A model generated the notes under the pieces. It was not told the DNA's origin. It did no database searches and was given only the letters and a program-made list of their open reading frames with translations. The translations under genes were made by a program, and so were the position numbers. Shown one piece after another: positions 36,780-46,300 of a DNA stretch of 59,004 bases. Position 1 is the stretch's first letter; each line of letters begins with the position of its first letter. The DNA is from Colwellia sp. C2M11 (GTDB lineage Bacteria > Pseudomonadota > Gammaproteobacteria > Enterobacterales > Alteromonadaceae). The stretch is taken from assembly GCF_018860915.1 (NCBI RefSeq), contig NZ_JAHKQD010000019.1, positions 1 to 59,004 on the forward strand, in the 5' to 3' direction.

Positions 36780-37642
36780 TATGCTTGTGCTCCTACTTCC
36801 TGCTCAGCCACATTATTTGCAGCGGTATTATCTTGTCCATCATCTTCACCTAAGTAAACTTTGATAACTTCTGGATTAGCCTGTACTTCTGACATTGTTC
36901 CTTCAGCAAGCACTGAGCCTTGATGTAAAACCGTTACTTTTTTAGCAATAGAGCGAACAAAGGCCATATCATGCTCAACCACAATAACTGAATGCTTACC
37001 AGCCAACGAAGTCAATAATTCCGCTGTACGTTCAGTTTCTTGTCCTGTCATACCGGCAACGGGTTCATCCACCAATAATACACGTGGCTCAGCTGCCAAC
37101 AACATGCCTATTTCTAACCATTGTTTTTGACCGTGTGATAAACGACCCGCAGGATAATAAGCCTCTTTAACTAAACCAATGGTTTGTAGAATCTCCCCAA
37201 TTCTATCTTTTTGTTCGCCGCTTAATTTATGAAATAAAGAAGTCCAAATACCTTTATCACCCGCTAAACTTAGTTCAATATTTTCAAATACAGTTAACGC
37301 TTCAAACACCGTTGGCTTTTGGAATTTACGTCCAATACCTGCCCTAGCAATTTCAGACTCATCTAATTGCAGTAAATCAATTTGCTGACCAAAATTCACC
37401 TTGCCTTTGTCAGGGCGAATTTTGCCGGTAATAACATCCATCAAGGTTGTTTTACCTGCACCATTAGCACCAATTAAACAGCGTAATTCACCGTCGTTAA
37501 TATATAAATTCAAATCATTTAACGCTTTAAAGCCTTCAAAACTTACGCTGACATCTTCCACATATAAAATAACGCCGTGTCGCGTATCTGGCTTAATGTT
37601 TTCTGTTGCGGTAAGCGGACTACCTGATTTATCAACAATCAT
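36779..37642 (-). CDS. urtD: Urea ABC transporter ATPase UrtD
   Basis: A 287-residue LivG-type ATPase. Walker A is GANGAGKTT (58-66), the signature is LSHGQKQWLEIGMLL (SHGQ replaces SGGQ, as usual in UrtD) and Walker B is LLVDEPVAGMTGQE. About 23 extra C-terminal residues (GEDDGQDNTAANNV...) are acidic and probably disordered. Joined to urtC and urtE by TAATG overlaps. Confidence 0.95.
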   Translation of the reverse strand: MIVDKSGSPLTATENIKPDTRHGVILYVEDVSVSFEGFKALNDLNLYINDGELRCLIGANGAGKTTLMDVITGKIRPDKGKVNFGQQIDLLQLDESEIARAGIGRKFQKPTVFEALTVFENIELSLAGDKGIWTSLFHKLSGEQKDRIGEILQTIGLVKEAYYPAGRLSHGQKQWLEIGMLLAAEPRVLLVDEPVAGMTGQETERTAELLTSLAGKHSVIVVEHDMAFVRSIAKKVTVLHQGSVLAEGTMSEVQANPEVIKVYLGEDDGQDNTAANNVAEQEVGAQA

Positions 37643-38877
37643 TATTTAGCCTCCACTTCTGTTGTTTTTGTCTTATTTTGATCATTTACTTCTTTTACTG
37701 CTAACGTTTCTGACTCAGCACTTTTAAACATAGATAATTTATCAAAAAGGTTTGGTAGTAAACCGGCAATCCCTTTAGGTAACAATAACGTGACTAAGAC
37801 AAAAAGCCCGCCTAATGCAAATAACCATGCTTCTGGCATAATCGCCGTAAAGCGTGTTTTTGCATAACTAACCACAATCGCGCCGATAATTGCGCCGTAT
37901 AAAGTACAACGCCCGCCAATCGCCACCCAGATAACCATTTCTATTGAGTTAAGCGGTGAGAATTCGCCCGGATTAATAATACCAACTTGTGGTACATATA
38001 AGGCGCCAGCGACACCCGCCAACATGGCTGAAACAACAAATATCCATACTTTATAATGTTCAGGTTTATAGCCAACAAAACGAACGCGACTTTCAGCATC
38101 ACGAGTCGCCGTAACCACACGGCCCATTTTAGAGTTAACAATAAAATTACTGATCCAATAACCAATGCCTAAAGCGACAGCGGTGATCACAAATAAACTG
38201 AGCTTGGTGTGTGGATCTTGTAAGGAGAAACCCGCTATTTCTTTAAAATCAGTTAAGCCATTATTACCGCCAAACCCCATTTCATTGCGAAAGAAAGCTA
38301 GCATTAAGGCATAAGTCATCGCTTGCGTCATAATAGATAAGTAAACACCACTTACCCGTGAGCGAAATGCCATTGAACCAAAGATATAAGCGAGTAAACC
38401 AGGACCAATAAAGACCATGGCGATCATCCACACAATACTGCTAGAGCCAGCCCAAAACCAAGGAAGTTCGGTCCAGCTTAAAAATACCATAAAGTCGGGT
38501 AAATCAGGATTTCCATAGACACCTCGGTCGCCAATTTGACGCATAAGGTACATCCCCATGGCATAACCACCTAAAGTGAAGAATGCACCATGTCCCAAAC
38601 TTAATATGCCGCAATATCCCCAAACAAGGTCAACTGCTAACGCTAGTAAGGCATAGCATAAATACTTACCAAATAAGCTGACGGTGTAATCACTGACATG
38701 GAAAAAAGATCCTTCTGCAAAAAATAAATTACATATTGTGACGTAGAGTGTGGCAATAAATAAAGTGCCAACAACAACATGTAAATGGCTTAAGGTTTTG
38801 AATATTTTTTGCATTGAAAATGGTTCTTTTGCGTAATTTTCAGTTAATGCGTTCGCTGAGTTAGTTGAGTTAGTCAT
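37642..38877 (-). CDS. urtC: Urea ABC transporter permease UrtC
   Basis: A 411-residue LivM-type inner-membrane permease with about 10 membrane segments. Motifs typical of UrtC include DLVWGYCGILSLGHGAFFTLGGYAMGMYLMRQIGDRG, FRNEMGFGGNNGLTDFKEI and MVIWVAIGGRCTLYGAIIGA. N- and C-terminal tails are hydrophilic; the C-terminal one is Lys/Glu rich. TAATG overlaps with both urtB and urtD. Confidence 0.95.
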   Translation of the reverse strand: MTNSTNSANALTENYAKEPFSMQKIFKTLSHLHVVVGTLFIATLYVTICNLFFAEGSFFHVSDYTVSLFGKYLCYALLALAVDLVWGYCGILSLGHGAFFTLGGYAMGMYLMRQIGDRGVYGNPDLPDFMVFLSWTELPWFWAGSSSIVWMIAMVFIGPGLLAYIFGSMAFRSRVSGVYLSIMTQAMTYALMLAFFRNEMGFGGNNGLTDFKEIAGFSLQDPHTKLSLFVITAVALGIGYWISNFIVNSKMGRVVTATRDAESRVRFVGYKPEHYKVWIFVVSAMLAGVAGALYVPQVGIINPGEFSPLNSIEMVIWVAIGGRCTLYGAIIGAIVVSYAKTRFTAIMPEAWLFALGGLFVLVTLLLPKGIAGLLPNLFDKLSMFKSAESETLAVKEVNDQNKTKTTEVEAK

Positions 38878-40523
38878 TAGTCTGCCGCCCTCCCTTTTTG
38901 AGGAAATAATCCTTTAGGTCGTTTTTGTATAAACAACACTAAACCAACTAGCACAATAATATTGGCTAATACTGAACCAACTACCGGCTCTAAGAACTTA
39001 TTAATTGATCCCAAAGACATCGCTGCAACTAAAGTGCCCCACAAGTTACCTACGCCACCAAAGACAACAACCAAGAATGAGTCAATAATATAAGCCTGAC
39101 CTAAGTTAGGGCCTACGTTGGTTAACTGACTTAATACTACGCCAGCGACACCTGCTATACCTGAGCCTAAACCAAAGGTGATCGCATCAACCCTATCACT
39201 TTTAATACTTAATGCTCTGGCCATATCTCGGTTTTGTGAAACCGCTCGAACATGTAAACCTAATGACGATTTTTTCAAAATAAGTAGTAAGGTAAAAAAC
39301 ACCATTAATGAAAAAATAATGATATATAAACGGTTATACGTTAATGAAAAAACGGGATTGATCACCCAAGATCCTGTCATCCATTCAGGCGCTTGTACTT
39401 GGCGGTTAAGAGGAGAAAAAATCGTTCGAACTAATTGTTGTAAAATTAATGAAATACCAAAGGTTGCTAACAAGGTTTCTAGTGGACGCCCTTTCAAATA
39501 ACGAATAACGCCACGTTCGATAATAATACCGACAAAACCTGACACTAAAAATGCAGCCGGCACTGCCATTAATAACGAATATTCAATTAAGTTAGGAAAA
39601 GCTAGTTGAATAACATAAGTAGTATAAGCGCCTAGCATCATCATTTCGCCATGAGCCATATTAATAACGCCCATAACCCCAAAGGTGATGGTTAAACCAA
39701 TAGCTGCAAGTAATAAAACAGAGCCTAAACTTAAACCAAAGAAAATATTTTCAATAATGCCGAAAAAGCTGCGTTTATCTTCAATACTACTAATGACTTT
39801 CGTTAAACTTGCAGCTAACGCTTTTTGCTCTGGGGTTTTATTGTTAGTAGGCAACGCTGCTAACATCTTAACCATAGTATTATTTACTGATGGCTCTAAG
39901 GTATCTTCAAGCTGAGTAATAGCAGCCATGACCTCGTGATGAGTACCTGTTTTTAATTGATTCAGCAATAAAGTAACATGCATTAATTCACGAACCTCAT
40001 CATCTGTTTCGGTCGTAATTAACGATTGTATAGCCGCAAGGCCAGATTTTGATGAATTATCAAGTAACTGCTTAACCGCTTGCTCACGCACCGCTTTATT
40101 TGGATCTGTTAAATCTATTTTAGCAATAAAACTACGAATATCACCACGTAATCTATTGTTAGTTTTAACCTTTCTAAGTTTAGACTTTTTAACGGGCGCT
40201 AACGCTTCTGCTGTTAAAATATTCGTAATGCTGTAAAGAGACTCTTCTTTTAATGCAAGTACAACCGTTTTATCCGTTTTTAGATAATAAAGATCTCCTT
40301 CCATCATCGCTTTTAATACACCGCGAGTTTTATCGTTACGCGTTTCTGCTATTTTTTCCAACAAAGGTGACATTTTGTTGAGTTTGGTTGTGGGTAATTG
40401 ATTCACTAATTGTGACAACGTTGAGTCTGTATGAGTACTTTCAACCGTACTCATATCTTGTGTATTGGCAAGTGCTTGCCAAGATATAATACAACTAAGT
40501 AATACAGAGAATAGTCGCTTCAT
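38877..40523 (-). CDS. urtB: Urea ABC transporter permease UrtB, with periplasmic N-domain
   Basis: A 548-residue LivH-type permease. It starts at the ATG at 40523, preceded by AAGGA (40531-40535); the frame runs open to a GTG at 40586, but that region has no ribosome site and would precede the signal peptide MKRLFSVLLSCIISWQALA. Residues about 25-250 form an extra helical periplasmic domain with HEAT-like repeats (NKAVREQAVKQLLDNSSKSGLAAIQSL). The permease proper follows (FFGLSLGSVLLLAAIGLTITFGVMGVINMAHGEMMMLGAYTTYVIQ ... VFGGVGNLWGTLVAA). This long form is common in proteobacterial UrtB. Confidence 0.93.
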   Translation of the reverse strand: MKRLFSVLLSCIISWQALANTQDMSTVESTHTDSTLSQLVNQLPTTKLNKMSPLLEKIAETRNDKTRGVLKAMMEGDLYYLKTDKTVVLALKEESLYSITNILTAEALAPVKKSKLRKVKTNNRLRGDIRSFIAKIDLTDPNKAVREQAVKQLLDNSSKSGLAAIQSLITTETDDEVRELMHVTLLLNQLKTGTHHEVMAAITQLEDTLEPSVNNTMVKMLAALPTNNKTPEQKALAASLTKVISSIEDKRSFFGIIENIFFGLSLGSVLLLAAIGLTITFGVMGVINMAHGEMMMLGAYTTYVIQLAFPNLIEYSLLMAVPAAFLVSGFVGIIIERGVIRYLKGRPLETLLATFGISLILQQLVRTIFSPLNRQVQAPEWMTGSWVINPVFSLTYNRLYIIIFSLMVFFTLLLILKKSSLGLHVRAVSQNRDMARALSIKSDRVDAITFGLGSGIAGVAGVVLSQLTNVGPNLGQAYIIDSFLVVVFGGVGNLWGTLVAAMSLGSINKFLEPVVGSVLANIIVLVGLVLFIQKRPKGLFPQKGRAAD

Positions 40524-40660
40524 TGCGTATTCCTTCTTAATTTTAAAAACAGACAATTTATACTTATACTCAAAGAATTCTGTCACTAACCTGCGCTTGG
40601 TTTAGGTTAAAAGTGCTTTGAGTATAAAATGTGCCAGCGGCTTATCGCTCTTAATAGAAT

Positions 40661-40698
40661 AAAAAAACCCAGCTACCAAAAGAGGAGGTAGCTGAGTA
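40661..40698 (-). terminator. Attenuating terminator between urtA and urtB
   Basis: CAGCTACC (40670-40677) pairs with GGTAGCTG (40687-40694), extended by a G:U and a C:G pair, and on the minus strand the stem is followed by a GG plus seven T residues. It lies just after the urtA stop. It would keep the binding protein far more abundant than the membrane parts, as is usual for ABC importers. Confidence 0.8.
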
Positions 40699-40712
40699 AG
40701 GTTCAACGGAGC

Positions 40713-41996
40713 TTAGAAACTTTGTCCTGAACATTTAGCGGTTGTTACATCAAAATTCCCGCATTTTACTGGCGCTGTCCAATCTGAAATCAAGTTTTTT
40801 GAACTTGGTAAAAAGTCTGACCATGCATCACCAATAACAGTACCCGGTGTTTCTGAAACCACTTCAAACTGACCATCTTCTTGAATTTCGCCAATAAGTA
40901 CCGGCTTAGATAAATGATGGTTCGCATTCATTACCGCAATACCACCTGTTAAATTAGGTACAGCAATACCAATAAGACCTTGTTCAACAGCATCAACATC
41001 TGTAGTACCAACTTTTTCTACTGCTTTTGCCCACATTTTAAAACCGATGTAAGTCGCTTCCATTGGGTCATTAGTGACACGTTTGTCATCACCAATATAT
41101 TTTTTCCAGTTAGCAATAAATTCTTCATTTTCATCAGTTTCAACACTTTGGAAGTAATTCCAAGCAGCTAAGTGACCAACAAGTGGTTTAGCATCAAAAC
41201 CAGAAAGCTCTTCTTCACCAACAGAGAAAGCAACAACAGGAATATCTTCCGCAGAAATACCTTGGTTACCTAGCTCTTTATAGAAAGGAATATTTGCATC
41301 ACCATTAATCGTTGAAACAACCGCTGTTTTTTTACCTTCAGAGCCAAACTTTTTAATATCTGACACAATACCTTGCCAATCAGAATGACCAAATGGTGTA
41401 TAGCTGATCATAATATCTTCGTCTTTAACCCCTTTAGACTTTAAATATGCTGCTAAAATTTTATTTGTTGTACGTGGGTAAACATAATCAGTACCTGCTA
41501 ACACCCAACGTGTCGCACCAATTTCATCCATTAAATACTCAACTGCAGGAATCGCTTGTTGATTCGGCGCAGCACCGGTATAGAAAACATTTTTAGATGA
41601 TTCTTCACCTTCATATTGCACTGGGTAAAATAACAAACCGTTTAACTCTTCAAGTACTGGTAATGCCGACTTACGAGAAACTGACGTCCAACAACCAAAA
41701 ATAACATCAACTTTGTCTTTCGCTAATAATTCACGTGATTTCTCCGCAAACAATGGCCAGTTAGAAGCAGGATCAACCACAACAGCTTCTAGTTTTTTAC
41801 CTAATAAACCGCCGGCTTTGTTTTGCTCTTCAATCATCATTAAAACGGTATCTTTTAATGTTGTTTCAGAAATAGCCATAGTGCCTGAAAGTGAATGTAA
41901 TACACCCACTTTGATGGTATCTGCAGCCATAGTCACTTGCGCAACTAAACTACTCGCTATAATTGAACTGGCTAAAATCAGCTTTTTAAATTTCAT
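40713..41996 (-). CDS. urtA: Urea-binding protein UrtA
   Basis: A 427-residue periplasmic binding protein of the amide/urea type. It has a signal peptide (1-24, VTMA-A), then TIKVGVLHSLSGTMAISETTLKDTVLMMIEEQNKAGGLLGKKLE, KVDVIFGCWTSVSRKSALPVLEELNGLLFYPVQYEGEESS and FYTGAAPNQQAIPAVEYLM. These are hallmarks of UrtA/FmdD proteins, which bind urea or short-chain amides. With complete urease genes downstream, urea is the likely ligand. Confidence 0.95.
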   Translation of the reverse strand: MKFKKLILASSIIASSLVAQVTMAADTIKVGVLHSLSGTMAISETTLKDTVLMMIEEQNKAGGLLGKKLEAVVVDPASNWPLFAEKSRELLAKDKVDVIFGCWTSVSRKSALPVLEELNGLLFYPVQYEGEESSKNVFYTGAAPNQQAIPAVEYLMDEIGATRWVLAGTDYVYPRTTNKILAAYLKSKGVKDEDIMISYTPFGHSDWQGIVSDIKKFGSEGKKTAVVSTINGDANIPFYKELGNQGISAEDIPVVAFSVGEEELSGFDAKPLVGHLAAWNYFQSVETDENEEFIANWKKYIGDDKRVTNDPMEATYIGFKMWAKAVEKVGTTDVDAVEQGLIGIAVPNLTGGIAVMNANHHLSKPVLIGEIQEDGQFEVVSETPGTVIGDAWSDFLPSSKNLISDWTAPVKCGNFDVTTAKCSGQSF

Positions 41997-42034
41997 CTTG
42001 TTATCCTTTATTTTTGTTTTTCATTTCGAATAAG

Positions 42035-42057
42035 GCGTACTAAAAATATCGGTACGC
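42035..42057. promoter_or_regulatory. Inverted repeat upstream of urtA
   Basis: GCGTAC (42035-42040) and GTACGC (42052-42057) are separated by 11 bp, 39-61 bp upstream of the urtA start. It could be a binding site for the neighbouring LuxR-type regulator or a 5'-UTR hairpin. No -24/-12 sigma-54 promoter was recognised here. Confidence 0.3.
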
Positions 42058-42077
42058 ATTAACGTGGAAAGTTTTCT

Positions 42078-42100
42078 AAAGAGCGATTACTTCGCTCTTT
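42078..42100 (-). terminator. Hairpin after the porin gene
   Basis: AAAGAGCGA (42078-42086) pairs with TCGCTCTTT (42092-42100), loop of 5. On the minus strand it is followed by AGAAAACTTTCC, a weak U tract. It lies between the porin and urtA, allowing separate levels of the two. Confidence 0.55.
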
Positions 42101-42114
42101 GTCTTAAGCATTTA

Positions 42115-43053
42115 CTAAAAAGTAATCAGTGCTTCAACAGCGAATGAGTTCACATCAACATCGTTCACTTCATCCATACGGTATTCAAACACCATTAATA
42201 AGTTGTCATTTACTACGTAGCTTGGTGAAATAGTGATACCTGTTGCGTCTTCAAACATTGCGCCACTCTCGTCTTCAATTTCCCAGTCGTTGTAACGCAG
42301 TGTTAAGCCAACTTTCTCAGTTATGGCATAGTTAGCCATCACTAAATAACCACTTGCGTCACTGCCTTCAAATGCACTGTCTTCAGCAGTGTTATATTCC
42401 ACAGCCAAAGTTAATGCGTCTTTTGAATAGCTGGCCCAGGTGTTAATTAATTCAACATCGCCATCTTTTGAATAAAAACCTTTAATGGTAATTTCATCTG
42501 TTGGCATTAACGCCAGCATAGTTTCAATACCTGGATGTTCTGAATCTGTTGATTGTGGACCAGCCAAATCATTTACAACCGACACAGCTACAGCAAATTT
42601 ATCGCCACTATAAAGCCCTGAAACGCCTTGTTGATAATAACCATAAAAGTATTTGGCATAGCCAGTACCAGAATATTGAAATAATCCAGTAGGCTCTTCT
42701 GTTTCCCAACCTGAGTAACTTAAAAAACGACCGGCTTTAACACTAAAGTTATCGGTTAACGCGTACGTAATAAAGGCCTGCTCAAGATCGACACCTTCAT
42801 CAGCATTTTGATATTCAATATCAACATTAGCGGTTAACTTGTTGCCAAAATCATAACCAACATTAATTTCTACTTGATCAAGGCCAGCATCATGCGTTGA
42901 CTCGCCACCATCTGTATCAGTAGCGTAATAAGACATATCAATGAAACCACTGATGCTTAATGGATCTTTTTTCTCTTCTGCTTGCACTGATGTCGCGCCA
43001 AGTGAAAGTAGTAATATCGCAGCTACGGGTGTTAATTTAGTAAATAATTTCAT
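42115..43053 (-). CDS. Outer-membrane porin associated with urea uptake
   Basis: A 312-residue predicted beta-barrel. A signal peptide (1-25, VQA-E) is followed by SISGFIDMSYYATD and alternating amphipathic strands, ending in the C-terminal phenylalanine (SFAVEALITF) needed for barrel insertion. It resembles small porins of marine gammaproteobacteria. Lying just upstream of urtA on the same strand, it probably lets urea or short amides through the outer membrane, like the porin genes that accompany FmdC-type amide importers. Specificity is inferred from position. Confidence 0.78.
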   Translation of the reverse strand: MKLFTKLTPVAAILLLSLGATSVQAEEKKDPLSISGFIDMSYYATDTDGGESTHDAGLDQVEINVGYDFGNKLTANVDIEYQNADEGVDLEQAFITYALTDNFSVKAGRFLSYSGWETEEPTGLFQYSGTGYAKYFYGYYQQGVSGLYSGDKFAVAVSVVNDLAGPQSTDSEHPGIETMLALMPTDEITIKGFYSKDGDVELINTWASYSKDALTLAVEYNTAEDSAFEGSDASGYLVMANYAITEKVGLTLRYNDWEIEDESGAMFEDATGITISPSYVVNDNLLMVFEYRMDEVNDVDVNSFAVEALITF

Positions 43054-43393
43054 GCTAAGTTTCCATGTTAAAAAATGAATAAACGTGTTTTGGTTATCTT
43101 TTTAGTTGATAACTCTCAACTCATGTATATCTTGAACTGGGTTTAGTATGTCGGTTATCGTCAAGGACTAATATTCGCAAAAGCGCGCAAAGGACTACGC
43201 ATAACTACGCATATTTTTTTTAGTGCATTTATGTATGATGGCGCTCGCGTGTAAAACTGTAGATACGATTTTTTACGTTGATCTGTTAACCTTAAAGCTT
43301 ATTTTTCACTATTTTCCTTGAGCTGCTTTAATTGGGCATAGCAAAATAAAAACGGTTTTATGTAAACCAACCATATGAGTAAGTTATTTTTAT
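43054..43393. promoter_or_regulatory. Divergent promoter region, porin/urt and sensor kinase
   Basis: A 340-bp gene-free gap between the minus-strand porin/urt genes and the plus-strand sensor kinase. It is AT-rich with a short GC-rich patch (GATGGCGCTCGCGTG, 43238-43252). I found no convincing sigma-54, NtrC or CRP site and no strong palindrome. Promoters in both directions must lie here. Confidence 0.4.
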
Positions 43394-46300
43394 ATGCAGT
43401 CGAATCAAAAAATATTACCAACGCGAAGAATCTACAATAAGCTTGTTGCTAACGAGATGATGGAAGATTTTGCTTTGCGCTTTACCGCAAGGCGAGCAAG
43501 ACGATGGTCACTCAGTAGAATTGCTATCACCGCACTTGGTATTGTTTCTTTTCTGGTTTTAGAAGCTATTGGAGGCGCGATCACACTGAACTATGGTTTT
43601 ACCAACTCTGTATGGGCTATTCTAGCGGTCGTATTGGTTATTTTCTTTACCGGTTTACCGATCAGCTATTATGCCGCTAAATATGGTGTCGATATTGACT
43701 TACTCAGTCGAGGTGCGGGGTTTGGTTATATTGGTTCAACCATCGCTTCCTTAATTTATGCGTCCTTTACGTTTATATTTTTTGCTCTCGAAGCCGCCGT
43801 AATGGCAATGGCACTAAAAATTTCACTTGGCATTCCCCTCAGTATTGGCTATATCATCAGTGCAGTAGTGGTCATTCCATTAGTCACACATGGCATTGCC
43901 TATATCAGTCGCTTTCAAGTATGGACTCAGCCATTATGGGTTGTTCTGCAATGCTTGCCTTTGTATTTTGTCTTCAGCCATGAAGATAGCCAACTGCAAG
44001 GCTGGTTTAACTTTAACGGGCTAGCGGGAGAGCAAGGCGGATCTTTTGATATTTTACTTTTTGGTGCCGCCTCAGCAGTATTACTTGCCTTAGTTGCGCA
44101 AATTGGTGAACAAGTCGATTTTTTACGTTTTTTGCCTGAAAAACCTAAAAAGAATGCTTGGCGCTGGTGGTGCGCACTTATTGCCGCGGGGCCTGGCTGG
44201 ATTATATTTGGTGCCTTAAAATTATTACTTGGTTCATTTTTGGCTTATCTTGCTTTACAACAAGGTATTCCCGCTGATGTGGCTAGTAACCCTGCTCACA
44301 TGTATCAACTAGCCTTTGGTTATGTTTTTGATAATGTAGATTTAGTTATTCTGTTTTCTTGTTCTTTTGTCATCATTTCACAATTAAAAATTAATGTCGC
44401 TAATGCTTATGCCGGCTCCTTAGCTTGGTCTAATTTTTTCTCCCGTGTTACACATAACCACCCTGGTCGTGTTGTATGGATGGTTTTTAATGTTGCTATT
44501 GCCTTATTACTGATGGAGTTAGGCATTTACCAAACCATTGAAAGTATGCTGTCAGTGTATTCAGTATTAGTCTTGGCTTGGCTCAATTCTGTGGTAGCAG
44601 ACTTAGTTATTAATAAACCTTTAGGCATAAGCCCCAAACATATCGAATTTAAACGCTCACATTTATACGACATTAATCCTGTTGGCGTTGGTTCAATGTT
44701 AATAGCGTCGGTAGTTGGTTTTACTGCACATTTTGGCTGGTATGGTGAAACAGTAAAAGCACTCGCTTCGTTTATTGCTTGTGGCTTACCCTTTATCACA
44801 GTGCCATTGATAGGCTGGTTAACTAAAGGTAAGTTCTATTTAATTGATGAGAACAGAGACGAAATAACCAGTATTACCCAATGCCATATTTGTGAAAATA
44901 GTTTTGATCAAGAAGACATGACCTTTTGTCCTGCCTACGGCAAAGCCATTTGTTCTTTATGTTGCTCTTTAGATGTACGCTGTGGCGACCAATGCCGCAC
45001 AGAAGCAACATTATCTAAACAGTCTTATCGTTTATTTAAGCGTTTTTTTAGTGATGCCTTATTAAGTAAACTGTCGACTCCATTAGTACACTTTATTGCC
45101 GTCACCATTGCCCTGAGTTGTATTGGCGCAGCTATTATTTTTCTTATTTATGTCCAACTGCCAATGGAAAATAATGAAATTAGAGCTGTTTTTGCCAATA
45201 CCCTGATTAAAATATTTTTTGTGCTCGTTATTATTATCGGCGTAGTCAGTTGGCTATTTATATTAGCCCGTAGCAGTAATGTTTTAGCGATGCGAGAATT
45301 ACGCTCGCAAACCAAAGCATTAGCTGACGAATCGAACGCCCATGAAAAAACAGCATTAGCACTGCAAGACGCCAAAGAAATAGCTGAAGCCGCCAACAAT
45401 GCTAAAAGTCGTTATCTTGCTGGCTTAAGCCATGAATTAAGAACGCCATTAAATGTATTATTAGGTTATGCACAATTATTAAGTCAAGATCAAGAGCTTC
45501 CTGCAAGGCAGCGTGAAACATTAGCGATTGTAAAGCGTAATGGGGAGCATTTAGCGGATTTAATTGAAGGATTATTAGAGATATCTAAAATTGAAGCGGG
45601 TCGAGTCACTCTGCAACGAGATGAATTTAACTTGAAGGCTATTTTGCAACAATTAGTTGATATGTTTCAAATGCAAGCAAACCAAAAAGGCATCAAATTT
45701 CATTACATTACCCAAGAGTCTGTACCTGATTATGTTGCAGCAGATAAACAACGTTTTCGCCAAATTCTGATTAATTTAATTTCTAATGCCATTAAGTATA
45801 CCGCCCAAGGTTCAATAATATTTGAAGTGAGTTATCGTAGCCAAGTAGCCAGTTTTAGTATCACTGACACCGGCGTAGGTATCTCTCAAGAGAACCAAGA
45901 GTTGATATTCAAGCCGTTTGAGCAGGTACGAAATTCTCATTCACAAGCCGTTGGCGGTACAGGATTAGGCTTAACCATTTCCCGCTCACTTGCGGAGTTA
46001 ATGGGCGGGGAAATAACCTTAGCGAGCACTTTAGGTCAAGGCTCAACCTTCACATTTCGCTTAATGCTATCATCAATTAGTCGAAAACAAAGTGAACCTG
46101 AATATGCTAAAACCAAGGCTATTGGCTATGATGGCAGCCGACAACATATTTTAGTAGTTGATGACGATGAAAATCAACGACGTTTAATGCACGATTTACT
46201 ATCTCCTTTAGGCTTTACCTTTTTTAGTGCTGCAGATGCCAATGAAGGTTTTGATATACTGGAAAAAAATCATATTGATTTAATTTTACTTGATGTGCAA

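Noticed and set aside
43238..43256. Possible sigma-54 promoter (TGGCGC...TGTAA) upstream of the urea genes
   Set aside because: The -12 element lacks the GC needed at the right spacing, so the match is poor.
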